Shown piece by piece: positions 27,104 through 38,969 of a stretch of DNA of 64,000 nt (its first letter is position 1; each line of letters starts with the position of its first letter). The notes beneath the pieces were generated by a model. It saw only the letters and a program-made list of their open reading frames with translations, was not told the origin of the DNA and ran no database searches. Origin of the DNA: Sipunculus nudus (taxonomy: Eukaryota; Annelida; Sipuncula; Golfingiida; Sipunculidae); NCBI GenBank assembly GCA_026874595.1, contig CM049311.1, positions 69,545,453-69,609,452 of the forward strand. The letters are read 5' to 3'. The position numbers and the translations under genes are program-made.

Positions 27104-30100
27104 GATGATCATGTCATGTCAGTGATCAGATTGGCCAGAAATTTGGCGAGATAAGCAAGAAATTTGCCAGGGAATTTATTCTAATGGCATATTTTATATT
27201 TCCCACATGGTGAGTGCGTGTATCAACTATCAAGAACCTATGTTTCACAATTTCATTTAAAGCACCACGTATGCTAAACAGTTTCAGGTTTTTAAGCTTG
27301 CAAATTCTCCAAAGGGTTTTGTATTTGCTTCCATCGTTCATAGAACTTGAAACCCTTTTACTCCCTTCATTTATATTAGCTCAAGTTCTGAGCTGATAGG
27401 TGCTAATTTTGTTTTTGATATGGCTGTAGGTATATTCAGTATGTGGAAAAAAAGTGTTATAATTTACATAAAGATCTGTTGTTGCCTACTGTTCTTAGTG
27501 GCAACAGCTCCGTGCATACTGTTTATCAGGTATTATCCCTGATCATGAATGAATTATATCTTACTTCAGGACAAACAGGAGGTTTATTCTAGTCTATACA
27601 CCATCAAGTGGTTCCTACAGTGTTTTCTAGACAGAGTAAGTATTTATTTTACACACACTTGTTACCAATTTCAGCTCAGCTGCCTTTCAATTGTATCTCC
27701 AAAGATCATTTTTGTCTGTTGTTTGCACTCTTGTATACACAAGGGATAGAGAATCAATTGTATATTGCTCAGCTACAAACTTTTACTGCTACATTCCCAG
27801 TAATTGAAGATTTTGCAGCTGTCTTCAGATTTCTCCCATATGTCTGTAGGAGTGTAGGTATTAAAAAGATACTGATTTATACTGTAATGATGTCGTCAGA
27901 TTATCTAATAAATTCATGGTCTGTGCCTGTATTTATATGTTAGCAGAAGAATCATTTAGTCCATTATAACTGTTACAAAACCCTATTTGCCAGCATCTAC
28001 AAAGCTCTGAGTTAATTATCATTGTTAAGTGTATGGATGCAATCACACCTGATGATTATCTGAAAAGAAAGGGAGCCTAGAATATCATTGCTGGGGGATA
28101 CTATGGTTTCTTGACGGCTCTGCCGCCATAGATAAATCTTTTTTGCGCGATAACTCAAAAAATATCTCACAGATCTTTACCAAACTTGAGATGTGCATAT
28201 TTATGGATTAGGGGACGAAGCCTCTTTTAAAATTGGGTCATGACCTTTTCTAGGAGACTTTGAAAAGGTACATTGTTTTGGATGGAAAAAAATGTATAGG
28301 AAACTGGTGGCACCACCTATTACCCTTTTTTATGCCCCCGCCACAAAGTGGCCGTGGCATAAAGTTTTACCCATGTTCGTCCTTCCGTCATTCCAAAATC
28401 AAACAGTTGTACGGACTTTTTTTCGCAATGCCTGCAGATATTGGCCTGATTTTTGGTGTGTGGGCAGATAATGACCAGTTACAGATCGAGGTCCCGTTTC
28501 GTCCAGGTTGACCTTTTTTTGACCGTTTTACAGCTCCTAAACTCAGAAAATTTCATGAAAAATATAAATTTTCATGACAAATACACATGTACAGACTTTT
28601 TTTCACAATGCCTGCAGATATTGGCCTGATTTTTGTCGTGTGGGCAGATAATGACCAGTTACAGATTGAGGTTCGCGTTTCGTCCCGGCTGACATACATT
28701 TGACCATTTTACGGCTCCTTAACTAAGAAAATTTCATGAAAAATAGAAATTTTCATGACAAATACACATGTACGGACTTTTTTTCACAATGCCTGCAGTT
28801 ATTGGCTTGATGTTTGGTGTGTGGGCAGATATTGACCAGTTACAGATCGAGTTCGTGTTTTATCCTAGTTGACCTACTTTTGACTGTTTTACGGCTCCTA
28901 AACTTAGAAAATTTCATGAAAAATAGAAATTTTCATGACAAATACACATTTTCGCAGTGCCTGCAGATATTGGCCTGATTTTTGGTGTGTGGGCAGATAT
29001 TGACCAGTTACAGATCGAGTTTCGTTTCGTCCCAGATGACCTACTTTTGACCGTTTTACAGCTCATGAAGATAGAAAATTTCATGAAAAATAGAAATTTT
29101 CATAACAAATATACATGTACAGACTTTTTTTTCGCAGTACCTGCAGATATTGGCCTGATTTTTGGTGCGTGGGCAGATAATGACCAGTTACAGATGGAGT
29201 TCACGTTTTGTCCCAGTTGACCTACTTTTGACCGTTTGACGGTGCCCTAACATAGGAAATTTCAGAGAAAATATAAATTTTTATGACAAGTGCACATGTA
29301 CGGACTTTTTTTTGCAATGACTGCAGATATGGGCCTGATTTTTGGTGTGTGGGCAGATAATGACCATCTACAGATCAAGTTCTTGTTTTGTCCCTGTTGA
29401 CCTACTTTTGACCGTTCAGCCGCTCCAGAACAAAGAAAGTTTCATGAAAAATAGAAATTTCATAACAAATGCATATGTACGGACTTTTTTTCCGCAATGC
29501 CTGCAGATACCACCCTGATTTTTTATGTGTGAGCAGATAATGACCAGTTACAGATCGAGTTCGCATTTCGTCCCTGTTGACCTACTTTTGACCATACGAC
29601 ACCTCCTGAACTTAAAAAATTTTACAAAATTTAACAAATGTTTCTAATTTGCCCCAGGCAGGGGCATTTGTGTCGTTCCGACACATCTAGTTTGTTTTTG
29701 TACCTTTTTATACCACCATCATTGCCACTTGACAGTACTGTTGGTATTATAAGTCAAAAATTAATGGACAGATTTCTTTCAAATTATGTATATTATGGGT
29801 TATGGGATGAGTTATACATAAATTTGGGTCATGACCTTTTCCTATCAGAGTGGCCGTGACCTTGAATACTTCCATATTTGGTAAAAATCACACAAAATCT
29901 TAAATATCTCAATAAAGGATGCATGGATTGGTCGGAATATGGTCAAATATGAATTTAACCACCCAGACAGACTGGGTACAAATTGTATCCATTTTCTTTG
30001 GAACCTTCTATTGTAAAATCTTGGGAGGTCCTTGGCAAGTCTCCTTTGAATCCTGAAATTAGGTCATTTAATTCTTATAGTTCATGTCAAACTCAGCTGA

Positions 30101-33100
30101 GCATCATGGCCCATTGGCCACTTGCTTTACTTATTATTCAGTATTAGTGCTTATTTCCTTTCGATAATTGATTATTGTTTGTATGTGTCAAATGTTTCAG
30201 GTACCTTTTAAACTGACCCTGAGACTATGGGATATCTACCTCTTAGAAGGCCAGAAAGTACTGACGGTTATGGCGTATAACCTGCTGAAGTTACACAAAA
30301 GTAAGGAACATGGAATAAATAAGAAGAATTGTTCATATTATTTCACATTGCAACTTTGTCTTTTTTTTTGTAGGAGGACCATGTTTTTTTTAGGATCCTA
30401 TTTGATTAATTTAAACAATCAATATTTTAGATGTGCTATTGCATTAATCTTTAAATGTCTTAAACCCATACCTGATGTTTACATGAAATACTTACTCAAA
30501 CAAGACTGCACAAGGATGGTGATGCCCAAGGCCCTTTAACTTTTAAAGTTAGGAGAAAATGGAGCCATTTCAGTAAGGGTCAAGTGATTTCTTTAATATA
30601 AAGGGAACAAGATTCAGAACTCTGAAGATTGTTCAGTTTAATACATTTTCAAATATAGAATTTTATAAAGTGGCCATAAAGGGTGTTAATTATTTTAATT
30701 ATTTACAAAGTGATTTACCTATATAGAGGTGCAATATATATATATTTTTAGCGAACCTGTGAGCTTATGCGATGGTGCGGCGTCGTCCGTCGTGTGTCGT
30801 CCGCGTGCGTCGTCTGTACGTTAACCATAGCTATCTCCAAAATGGCAGGAGCTACCATCACCAAATTTTTTCCAAATAATCAGTCATCCAAAAAACTATA
30901 TCGGATTTTGTTTATTTTTTTCTAACTGTATTTTCATAGATTTTATAGGGGAAAAGCTAAAAAAGCTTTAAAAATCTTCTTCTCCGAAACTGTCCAGCCA
31001 AATTGTCCAATATTTCACAGAAATGATCCCTGGAACAATCTTTCTCAAGTTTGTTCGAATGGTTCCAGTTTTTGGCCGAGTTACAGGAGGTTGAACTTTG
31101 TTAACTGTGCAAAAAAAACTCAGTGGCTACAAAGATCTTCTTCTCAAAAACCACTGGGCCAAATTCTTAAATCTCACACATTAATTATCCTCAGATGTTG
31201 ATAATTCAAGTTTGTTCAAATGGTTTGGGTTCAGTGCTTTTTGGGTGAGTTACGGGAAGCTGAACTTAGCCAGTTTGCTGTATCTTCCTATATCAGTTAT
31301 AAACTTGCGAAACGTTTTTTGACTGATGCCACTGAAGCCAGTTTGTTAAATATTTTACAAGAATAATCCCTACAATAATTCTTATAAAAATTGTCATTAA
31401 TGGTTCCACATGAATGAATTTTGGCTGAACTATGGAGATTGAATTGAGTCATTTTACCATATATGTTAGCTGTGTGATGCTGTTACATCTAGCCTGGCAC
31501 CAATTTATCAGCATCTATTACATCATGCCACTAGACATTTAGATTTCAGGTTATATTTGGTTAATATTGACAAAAAAAGTTTTTTTAAAAGCTTTTAAAA
31601 AATTTAGATTTATGATTCATGATTATGAAGTTATTCATCATACCATGCAATGTTACAATCATGGATATTCAGCTCTCTGTGGCTTTATAAAGACAACTGT
31701 ACATGGATTATAATTATTGGTATCCCTACTCAACTTAATTCAAGAATTGCCATCAATGATATATATCTGTATTTTAATTTTGCATTCAGTATGCATCCGT
31801 AATAATTTTACTTATATTCCTGATTTCTTTTTTATAAAAAGTCAGCTGAAAAGCATTTTGTATTAGGAAAATATATTTCAAAGTTATTTCAAGTAGGGAC
31901 CACTTTTGTGTACAGATGGCAGCACTTGGTTTACCATTGACAGATGCCAGTGCCTTGATGTTGGCCATTAGCCAAACTGATGTGAGCTCTATAAATAGTT
32001 TTGGCACAGTGCCAGGATTGGAAGAAGTGCAGCCAGGTATAGGTCAAGAGTTCACTCAGTGCAGTAGCTGCATTCTATTTATAGCTTTGGCAAACTGCTC
32101 ACTGCATCATATTTAGCACCAAAGTTCAGCCTGAATCTATTTATAGCTTTGGCAGACTGCCAACTGTGTCAGATTATGCAACAGGTCAAGAGTTCACTCA
32201 GTGCAGCGAGGTACAGGTCAAAAGTTCACTCAGTCTAGCCAGGTGCAGGTCCAGAGTTCACTCAGTGCAGTAGCTTGAGGCAGCAATTTGTCACAGGTCA
32301 CTCGGGGGCAAATGCCTTACTCACCTAAGCCTTGTCAGCCCAGTGCATCAAACTCTGGGGAAGTTTGATGTATTGGACTTATACCTGTCTATGCGTCCGT
32401 GATGGTATTCTCATTTACAAGACAGGTGGTGCCACCTACATTGACTTTGCAGTGTATACGCCTGCTTATTTCTACAAAGGAATTTGATACATCAGCCTAA
32501 AATTGGGTATGTTTATACATATCGGGTAGCTTTATAGTTTACAAGACTGATGGCGCCACCTGCAACCATTTTTGCACAGCGTCCATCTGTTCATCGGCCT
32601 TTGGATAAAATTACTCATATCTCGGCAGTGGTTTGACTTATCCACCTGAAATTTTGCAGGTTTATACATCCTTGACAACTTTCTTGTTTTATGTCAGGTG
32701 GCGCCACCTACATTTAAATTTACGCTGCAGACATCCAAGCTTATATCTCAGGAACCATTTGACCGATTTTGCACAAATTTTGCTCACATAGCTCTTTATC
32801 ATACGCAAAACTGGTGGACCAAATTGCCACCATTTTTGCACAGCATCTGTCTGTTCTTGTGCCATGGGCTAAAATCACTCATATCTGAGTAGTGGTTTGA
32901 CTTATCTGCCTAAAGTTTTGCATGTTTATACATCTTGGACAGCTTTCTGGATTTTGTGGTAGGTGGCGCAACCTACATACACATTTCGGCTGCAGACATC
33001 CAGGCTATTATGCAACACACCTCACTCTATTTCCCCTTGCCACTCAATCCAAGCCTCACTTCACCTTTCCTACTCTGATTTTGGTGGATAGACGTAGTCG

Positions 33101-34875
33101 CTTGTTGACTACCCATATTCTAGTTTTTGTGTTGTGTGCACCCATGCCAGAATTGCAGCAGTGATGTTTGTTTAATTGTTTCTTGTTCTAAGTGTTTAGT
33201 ACTTGCATTGTTCATATACATGTTACACATGTTCTTGAAAAGTAATGGTACAGCATTGAAGCATTATACCTGGTGTAATCTCATTGCACAGGTTCGCATT
33301 AGGCCTGTAGGCCTTGTTTAAAATTAATATTGTTTAGGTGGGGTACTGTAAGACATCGGTTGGAAGATGCATGATTTTTTTAGTGTTTACTTATGTCACT
33401 GCATGCACCTTGCTGTTCCCTTGTCAAGTCTAACTGATTCTGTCAGGTTTAATTACAATATTCTGTCTGGTTTATGCCATGAAGGACCTGTATGATAGAA
33501 ACAAACAAATGGTAGTATTCATGATTTCTTTAATGTGTTGAATATTTCACATTGTACAATAATAGTTATTAAATTAATATGAAAGACAGTAGACACATAT
33601 TTCCTGCTTGAGTGAAAGGCTTCTGCAATGATATATTTATATATTTATATATATATTCCAGTTGACACGAAATAAGAAGGCTGAAATAATAAGGAAAAGA
33701 ATACAAATAATGTAAAATATTATTATATATTATGTTAACCACTATATGGATTGCAATTTAAAAGTTTTCCCTAGAGATGTATTTTACTCTTCATGTTCTT
33801 AATTTTTAATTTAACAGAGAAACTTGTGAAGATGCAGATGGAACAACTGGTTTATTTCCTGAACCATGAGCTGGAGAAAAAGTTTGGATACCCTGAAGAT
33901 CTGGTGATTGAGCAGCTCAAACTGTGTATGGAAGAATTGCGCAAAGGACAGATGGACGTTGCACCGCCGCCAAAGGGGCCAAACTTGGAGCTTCCAACGA
34001 AACCTTTTGGGCTTTTTGTGCCCACTAGCATGGAACATACTTTAGGCAGGAGGACTTTTGAAACTGAGGAGGATATTTTAAGAACGAAACGGTTGAGCAG
34101 TAGAGAGATGAGGCCGAGTATACCACCTGATGGAGGTCAGGCGTATCAGCCCTTTAACAATCGAACCTCACCGAGTCGTGAGTCTCAGACGACTGAAGTG
34201 TGCTCTAATTATGACACTGCCACTGACGGGTTCAGTTCACGAGCCTCTTTCGTTGACTACCACAGTTCTCGGACTTCTTTCACAGAGGGTGGATCTGATA
34301 TAGCCAGTCTGCCTACCACTTTGACACGTCAGCTGCGCGCCAGACTAAGTAATAACATATCACCAGATGAACCGCTTGCGGGCCAATCAAAGGACCTGGA
34401 CAGTGGACAAGGTGTTGTGCTATCTCAGCAACCAGCAGGGATGCGGACATCAATTTCACAAGCCTCAGATTATGATAACCTTCATAATACATCCTTTGAA
34501 AACGAAATGGAAAGAACTCTAGAACTAGATGAGACACTAGAAGCTGAGCGTACACTGGATGCTGTTGCAAGGTTTGCGCGTGATAGTTTTGCCATGCAAA
34601 ACTTACATGATTACTCTGGACTTCAAGAAAATGGGCTGGAAAGACAAGAACATTATATGTATGAGTTCACTCCTTATGCAAATGAGCCTGTGGATGGACC
34701 AAAACCAACTCACCCTAGCTATAATATGCAATCTAATGGGCCAATTGAACCAATCAGAGAGACCGTGATCAATGGATACAGTCCAACAGGTAGCAAACAC
34801 AGCTCAGTAGAACGCAGCTCCCCAGATAGGAAAAGCCCTTCAACACCAGTGAATGGCCACCCTTGGCAACTGTGA
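10617..34875 (+). CDS. USP6NL: TBC-domain Rab GTPase-activating protein, USP6NL/RN-tre-like (10 exons, 5' end missing)
   Basis: Join: 10617-10702, 12891-12933, 13555-13635, 14439-14546, 15394-15503, 17263-17432, 26865-26959, 27570-27635, 30201-30300, 33818-34875. All introns are GT-AG and all phases agree, giving 1917 nt (638 codons plus TGA). Family members speed GTP hydrolysis by Rab proteins; vertebrate USP6NL acts on Rab5/Rab43 in endocytic and Golgi traffic. Seen: [12 protein letters not shown] and VTDRYGF near the start, [11 protein letters not shown] opening the TBC domain (about residues 75-90), the arginine finger in IDLDVNR (R128) and the glutamine finger in GYCQGMSQ (Q165). Both catalytic residues are intact. 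The TBC region ends near [16 protein letters not shown] low-complexity, Ser/Pro-rich C-terminal tail of about 300 residues shows no domain I know. The exon encoding the start methionine lies upstream or was missed. TBC1D10-type proteins are the main alternative; the extended matches favour USP6NL. Confidence 0.93.
12214..12245 (+). repeat. (CA)n microsatellite
   Basis: About 16 CA units in the intron between exons 1 and 2. Confidence 0.95.
12891..12933 (+). CDS. USP6NL: TBC gene exon 2 (43-nt micro-exon)
   Basis: TTTTAAG acceptor, GTGAGA donor. One base completes the histidine split from the previous exon, then [14 protein letters not shown]. It is short but phase-consistent on both sides, matching the linker after the GF(I/L)H motif in USP6NL. 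Confidence 0.88.
13555..13635 (+). CDS. USP6NL: TBC gene exon 3
   Basis: ATCAG acceptor, GTATGT donor; exactly 27 codons. It encodes a charged helix ending [18 protein letters not shown], the stretch directly before the TBC domain (KWLKML in the human protein). Confidence 0.93.
14439..14546 (+). CDS. USP6NL: TBC gene exon 4, start of TBC domain
   Basis: TTGCAG acceptor, GTAAGG donor; 36 codons. It carries [20 protein letters not shown], the GIP-x-x-x-RG-x-x-W signature that opens TBC domains. Confidence 0.95.
15394..15503 (+). CDS. USP6NL: TBC gene exon 5, arginine finger
   Basis: CCAG acceptor, GTATGT donor; ends in phase 2. It encodes [18 protein letters not shown] and MFRERYGI. The arginine of IDLDVNR is the catalytic arginine finger of TBC RabGAPs and is present. 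Confidence 0.96.
17263..17432 (+). CDS. USP6NL: TBC gene exon 6, glutamine finger
   Basis: TTTACAG acceptor, GTAAGA donor; 170 nt. It encodes [17 protein letters not shown], then [20 protein letters not shown], the most conserved block of the family. The Gln of YCQGM is the second catalytic finger. The following intron of about 9.4 kb is packed with mobile elements. Confidence 0.97.
17699..18046 (+). mobile_element. 5' fragment of an A-related repeat (family F)
   Basis: T run, then AGGTCAGCTGACT and AGTCAACTGAGGT forming a hairpin like that of family A, then GTCCGTTAG. It contains GGTGGCACTACCTGT and is cut at 18047 by a family C start. Its own 3' end cannot be assigned. Confidence 0.5.
18047..19415 (+). 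mobile_element. Family C repeat, 5' part
   Basis: It starts ATTTTTA then GCGAACCTGTGAGCTTATGC (18053). The body (repeated phrases on FTTTTGGCCGAGTTACAGG-type sequence, GTTTGTTCGAATGGTTT) aligns with 30747-31800 and 48637-49380. Another family C start interrupts it at 19416; the matching point in the copy at about 31800 is unoccupied. Confidence 0.6.
19416..19987 (+). mobile_element. Family C repeat nested in family C, truncated
   Basis: GCGAACCTGTGAGCTAATGCG at 19420. It runs until about 19987, where the sequence switches to A-type sequence (paralogue of 2994 onward). The 3' end is missing. Confidence 0.5.
20284..21797. mobile_element. About 1.5-kb insertion flanked by TTAA
   Basis: The paralogue at about 5165 reads AAATTAATGATAGAC without a break. 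Here AAATTAA is followed by 1514 bp and then TTAATGAAAGAC. The TTAA repeat fits piggyBac- or Kolobok-type insertion. The ends (TCAGTTGCTGTTTGG and, inverted, CCCTTTACTGTTTG) match only partly. No transposase is seen. Confidence 0.45.
21980..22891 (+). repeat. 180-bp tandem array inside family M
   Basis: The landmark ATGCCTGCAGATATTGGCC recurs at about 22000, 22180, 22360, 22540 and 22720, a 180-bp step. As 180 is divisible by three, the frame is kept, which explains short look-alike ORFs; I do not regard them as genes. Confidence 0.9.
22893..23568 (+). mobile_element. Family D repeat nested in family M
   Basis: TTTTTAG start with a stem (TCAGC/GCTGA) followed by GTCCGTCCGTCC, and a CTAG-TTTT end at 23564. 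The M-type tandem unit stops at ACGTACAGCCG and resumes right after CTAG at TTTTGCAATAC. It contains the shared phrase GGTGGTGCCACCTGCA. No clear 3' hairpin is visible. Confidence 0.55.
23686..24540. mobile_element. GC-ended TIR DNA transposon, non-autonomous
   Basis: Ends are CAGGGATGTGC and GCACATCCCTG (11-bp perfect inverted repeats), each followed inward by GCCGGGCGG-rich sequence. It is flanked by TGACAG on both sides (23680-23685 and 24541-24546), a 6-bp target duplication. No transposase is seen in 855 bp. The terminal CAGGG recalls hAT elements, which usually make 8-bp duplications, so the superfamily is open. Confidence 0.7.
25494..26765 (+). mobile_element. Repeat with about 146-bp internal units (family H)
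   Basis: The phrase GGTCAAAGGTCAAGGTCACAG recurs with about 146-bp spacing (25861, 26008, 26153, 26298, 26442, 26588). The right end is CAGCTGAGGG, palindrome GACCCATGGGTC (26748-26759), then CCTAG-TT, an A-type 3' end. The left end is not resolved; CTGTCTGTCTGTCC lies near it. Confidence 0.6.
26865..26959 (+). CDS. USP6NL: TBC gene exon 7
   Basis: TTTGCAG acceptor, GTAAGT donor. The first two bases complete the glycine split from exon 6. It encodes [17 protein letters not shown] and a lysine-rich helix, matching the [16 protein letters not shown] block of USP6NL. The acceptor is only about 100 bp downstream of a repeat end (26765). Confidence 0.95.
27071..27104 (+). repeat. (AAT)n microsatellite
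   Basis: About 11 AAT units in the intron between exons 7 and 8. Confidence 0.9.
27570..27635 (+). CDS. USP6NL: TBC gene exon 8
   Basis: CTTCAG acceptor, GTAAGT donor; 22 codons encoding [14 protein letters not shown] and FLQCFLDR, the conserved W-F-(L/F)-Q-C-F segment of the TBC domain. Confidence 0.95.
28091..30113 (+). mobile_element. Family G-related repeat interrupted by family M
   Basis: It starts GGGATACTATGG and GCGCGATAACTCAAAAAATAT, aligning with 47830 and 49400. It resumes after the M insertion at 29692 (TGCCACTTGACAGTACTG also at 49722). It seems to close with CTCAGCTGAGC, GGCCCATTGGCC and ACTTGCTT, an A-like end, so it may be chimeric. The 5' terminal hairpin is truncated. Confidence 0.5.
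28330..29691 (+). mobile_element. Family M repeat, second copy, seven tandem units
   Basis: TATGCCCCCGCCAC hairpin at the left; GGCAGGGGCAT, hairpin GTGTCG-TTC-CGACAC and ATCTAG-TT at the right. The interior is about seven copies of the 174-180-bp unit with GCCTGCAGATATTGGCCTG. It sits in a T-rich site of a G-type repeat. Confidence 0.75.
30201..30300 (+). CDS. USP6NL: TBC gene exon 9, end of TBC domain
   Basis: TTTCAG acceptor, GTAAGG donor; 33 codons plus one base. It encodes [18 protein letters not shown] and [14 protein letters not shown], the R-(I/L)-WD-x-(Y/L)-x-x-EG motif that closes TBC domains. Confidence 0.95.
30747..33317 (+). mobile_element. Family C repeat with both ends
   Basis: Left: TTTTTA then GCGAACCTGTG (30751). 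Right: CACAGGTTCGC (33286-33296), the exact inverse, then hairpin AGGCCT-GT-AGGCCT (33301-33314), then TGTTT. It contains direct repeats of GGTCAAGAGTTCACTCAGTG and an E-like segment near its right side. No coding capacity was recognised. Confidence 0.7.
32346..33124 (+). mobile_element. Family E-related repeat, diverged
   Basis: It carries the E-type phrases GGTGGCGCCACCTACATT and TGCACAGCGTCCATCTG. Its right end is GGTGGATAGACGTAGTCG, a hairpin region, then TATTCTAG-TT (33120-33123), as in the full E copies. A possible left hairpin is ATCAAACT/AGTTTGAT at about 32346. The standard E left end GTATCCGCC is not present. Confidence 0.5.
33818..34875 (+). CDS. USP6NL: TBC gene exon 10, C-terminal tail and stop
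   Basis: TTAACAG acceptor; reads 352 codons to TGA. It begins with [20 protein letters not shown] and [17 protein letters not shown], aligning with the helical end of the USP6NL TBC region. It continues with a Pro/Ser/Thr-rich tail containing the acidic repeat-like stretch [17 protein letters not shown] and ends HPWQL. The tail has no domain I recognise and is probably disordered. An upstream in-frame ATG at 33793 is intronic. Confidence 0.94.
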
Positions 34876-35372
<497 letters not shown>

Positions 35373-36949
35373 CATATATTAAAGCTCATACCTGTGCCAA
35401 GGCAAATTATCTGACAGGATCCACCCCTTTAATGGGATCCATACTATCCATCTTCAGCTTTATATGGAGATTGGTTCAGTTGTTAAGAGTGATCCATAAG
35501 AACTGAACCATTCAAACAAGCCAACAAACAAACACATAATTACTGGTAAAAACATAATCTCTTTGTTGGAGGTAATAAGAAGGCTATGAATTATCCACTT
35601 CATGACAGAAACTGTATTACTGTAAAGTGATAATAACACATTCCTTATGATAAATTATGATTGTATATTAAATCACATGCTAACATTTTAAAGGCAGTCA
35701 CTGGTCATAATTGAAGGTTTTATTTGGACCACAAGAGGAGGCTAAGGTTCTTGTGATCTTCATGTATATATACTGTAATTGTTTAACAATAACTTATGAC
35801 ATACATGCAAATAGAGACCATGGAATTTTTAAATCATTATTCTGTGCATGCAGTCAAATCTGTGACGTAAATATTGTTTTGCTCTGTAAGTGCTTCTGAT
35901 GATTAACAAAACCATCATTGATGTTACATACAAATGTATAACTCCTGTGTATTGTGTATTGTTATGCATACAATTTTACAGTATTGTCTGGTCTCTTGTG
36001 TAACTGTCAGCACTCAAACTTCAGAAAGCTCCATACTTTACTGCCATCTGTTGCCAGATTTGTGAATTAATGCATTCCTTGTTGGAGCAGCACAGGCTGA
36101 TATCCCCCCCCCCCCCCCACCACCACCAAACAAGAAAAAGACCGCTTTCTGTTTATCATAGTTTCAGCCAACATTTTTATGACCTATGGTGCACAGTGTG
36201 TTAAGTATACTTCTGTAAAGGCATATTTTTCTGGAAGACAATAAATTCCTTGTCTCCTTTTGAGAAGTGCACTAAAGACAGGCCAGCCTTTGTAACCTGA
36301 GTTAGGGGCCATACAGGCCTTTTCAGGGAAATGTATTTTTCTTGTGCATATGAATTAATATAATTTGTTTGTCTAGATGTTCATGGTTCACATTTGCCCA
36401 TATATACATTTAAACCGTTGGTAATTATCATTTGGTAATTTATTTTAATAATATACACTACTGTCTTTGTGTAATGAAGGAAATTTTCCCCTATTTTGAC
36501 AATATGCCATGACGGTCCATAAATATAACACTTCAACAGACCAGTCTCTCTGATATGATGAGATCAAAACCTATTCCTGCTAAATTTATTAATTTTCCTC
36601 CTCTTCATCTCATATGTTATCCTTGATACTATTTGCAAAAGAAAATTTCGTGTGAAATTCTGTGTACCAAATGTTTCTAAAATAAATTTTAAGAGCAAAG
36701 AAGTGAAATGCCCCTACTGAAAGATGCCAAGCTGCACAGGATAGATTTTATAATGCATGTAATTTTAAGGAAAAATTAAACTAACTCTGTATTATACATG
36801 TACTTAGGATGGAACTTTATCCCATGCCTGAATCCCCAGTCTGTGCAAAATTATTATTGACTATATTAGATACCATCAGTCAAGTCCTCTAATGGGCATG
36901 GCATTAATTTTCACTGTTACAGGATAATCAAAATTGAGGAATAAATGTA
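35373..36949. other. AT-rich 3' flank, no gene seen
   Basis: No exon-like or RNA-like sequence recognised. A poly-C run (36104-36118) followed by ACCACCACC is present. AATAAA motifs near 36240 and 36940 could serve a long 3' UTR. Confidence 0.4.
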
Positions 36950-37131
36950 CAGTGAAACCTCATTGTGTCGAAGTCAAAGGGACCCTCAGAAAACTTCAAC
37001 ACATCCGAGGATCAACACAAGAGGGTTTTATTTGGTAATAATTTAACTAGAGTTGTCTGGAATATCAAGTTGAACTTCGACATAAGCGGAGTATTCGACT
37101 TAAGCGAGTTCGACACAATGAGGTTTCACTG
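36950..37131. mobile_element. 182-bp pogo/Tigger-like MITE
   Basis: The left end CAGTGAAACCTCATTGTGTC is inversely repeated at the right as GACACAATGAGGTTTCACTG. Both sides carry TA (36948-36949 and 37132-37133), the Tc1/mariner-pogo target duplication. It is too short to code. Confidence 0.9.
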
Positions 37132-37725
37132 TATCATAAGATGATAAATCAGATTTATAAAGCTCTTGGACTAGAATATGATGGGTACTGCTATTCATCC
37201 AATACAGAATTGCTCCATTATTCAGTTGTGCGCAGAATGAAATTCCCTTGCTTTATTCATGATCATAAAACTCAACAGCTTTTCCTGAACTCCATGTGGC
37301 TGGTAATGTTGTGCAAAATTACAGTTGACACTGATTTTTGATTACACACATACATGTACTTATAATTATATTAGTGATGATTTTTCTGATTAATCACAGG
37401 AGCTTCGCTGTCTGTGTCTGCGAGGTGTGTTTTGTGTTAGATAACAATATCAGCGCTGTAGTACTCCTACCTTGAGCTAATCAAAATGTTACTATCAGGC
37501 TTACCAACTACAGATGGTGAGGAGACAACACTGCATTTCTGATTTTGGTATGATATCTTGTTGACTCTGTGACACTGATTTTTATTTAATTTTAGTTGTT
37601 TGTCATGTCTGTTCTTCTCTGCTCACCATATTAAATAGAAGGAGCTGCATGAGGAATGTAGGCATGCAGTGATTAAATCTCTTTAATTATATATATATAA
37701 AATCTTACTTCTCAAGATGAACAGC

Positions 37726-37737
37726 ACCATCTGGTGG
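37726..37737 (-). promoter_or_regulatory. CTCF-like motif
   Basis: Reverse complement CCACCAGATGGT, followed by GCTGT; 11 of 12 positions against CCASYAGRKGGC plus a CTCF-like extension. Confidence 0.3.
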
Positions 37738-38969
37738 ATGTGATTGATACTATTCATCTACTAAAATATTTCTATTAAGGATTACAGTGGTGCTTGAAAA
37801 ATAGTACTGTTTATGGCAGTTTATTTCTTACTACAAACATTTATAAGTAATGTAACTTTTATATAAGAATATATAAAGAAAAGTCTCAGGGTTACTTTGT
37901 ACCTCTGAGATACTTTGGTTCACAGGAGACACACCAGGTGGTGCTGATCATTAATGGTGGTACAGTTACAGTAAATACTTGGTCTGTTAGGTTTAATTAA
38001 TTTGATATTCAAATGCCTGACACAGGAGGAACAGCAGCAGTGCAGCATAGTATGCAAAGTTATGGAGATCAGAACAGTAATTTCTATGCACAAAATTCTT
38101 TTCCACAGGAGAGACCACTGTAGCAGTCTGTATATCACAAGTACCGTGTTTGTGTAGTTATTTTTATATGTATATTTGCTGTGTGTCAGACCATAATTTT
38201 CCATTCATGTCTCCAAACTGAAAATGCCAAAAGACAAAAAATAACATCAGGGTCAGGTACTGTAAAGTCTGATGTAAAAGGTCACAAAATACTATTTAAT
38301 TTCAGAACTGACATGCTTCAAAAGCACTATTCATCATGACATATACTTGGACCCAACAGTCAGACCTTACAGCTATGAACACCAGTTTTGGTATTATGGT
38401 ATTATACATGTATTATTTGGTTGGTATTTGACATTTTCCACTGCTGATGTCTACCATTGGCATCTGCACAGCTTGAGCTGCAAGCCTTCCAACAGATTGC
38501 ATTAACCTACACATAAAGCTGGTATTGTATGATCTAATGGAGTAATGCTATACAGGTGAATGGCTTTGTGTGATTTTACAGGAACACTTGCCTTGATTTG
38601 GACAAATGAGATTGGTATAAAATTCACCAGATGACTGAATCACTTAAAAACAGGAAATCTCCATGTGTCTGTAATATTGGTGATTGTCATGCGGAAATAC
38701 ACAATGGCACAACATAAAAAATGTGCATGCTTAAATTAAAACATTTATGCTGTATCTATTCACCTCTAGCTACCTTCTGTTTATGGTTTATTGTAGACAG
38801 ATCAATTATAAATTGAAAAATAATGGTAAAAGTTAAAAGGTACCCTTGCATGCACACATACAGTCAGGATCTGCTCACATGCATTCTAAGCTGGCATTTT
38901 CATCTTCAGCAAAATATTTTGGACAAAATCAGGATAATAAATCTGGCATGGTTCTGTGTACTTCACATA

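Noticed and set aside
28260-29220. ORFs with [16 protein letters not shown]
   Set aside because: Open only because the M tandem unit is 180 bp; no start context, no domain, present in all copies.
21980-29600. Tandem arrays as CRISPR
   Set aside because: Units are long, contiguous and without spacers, and the genome is eukaryotic.
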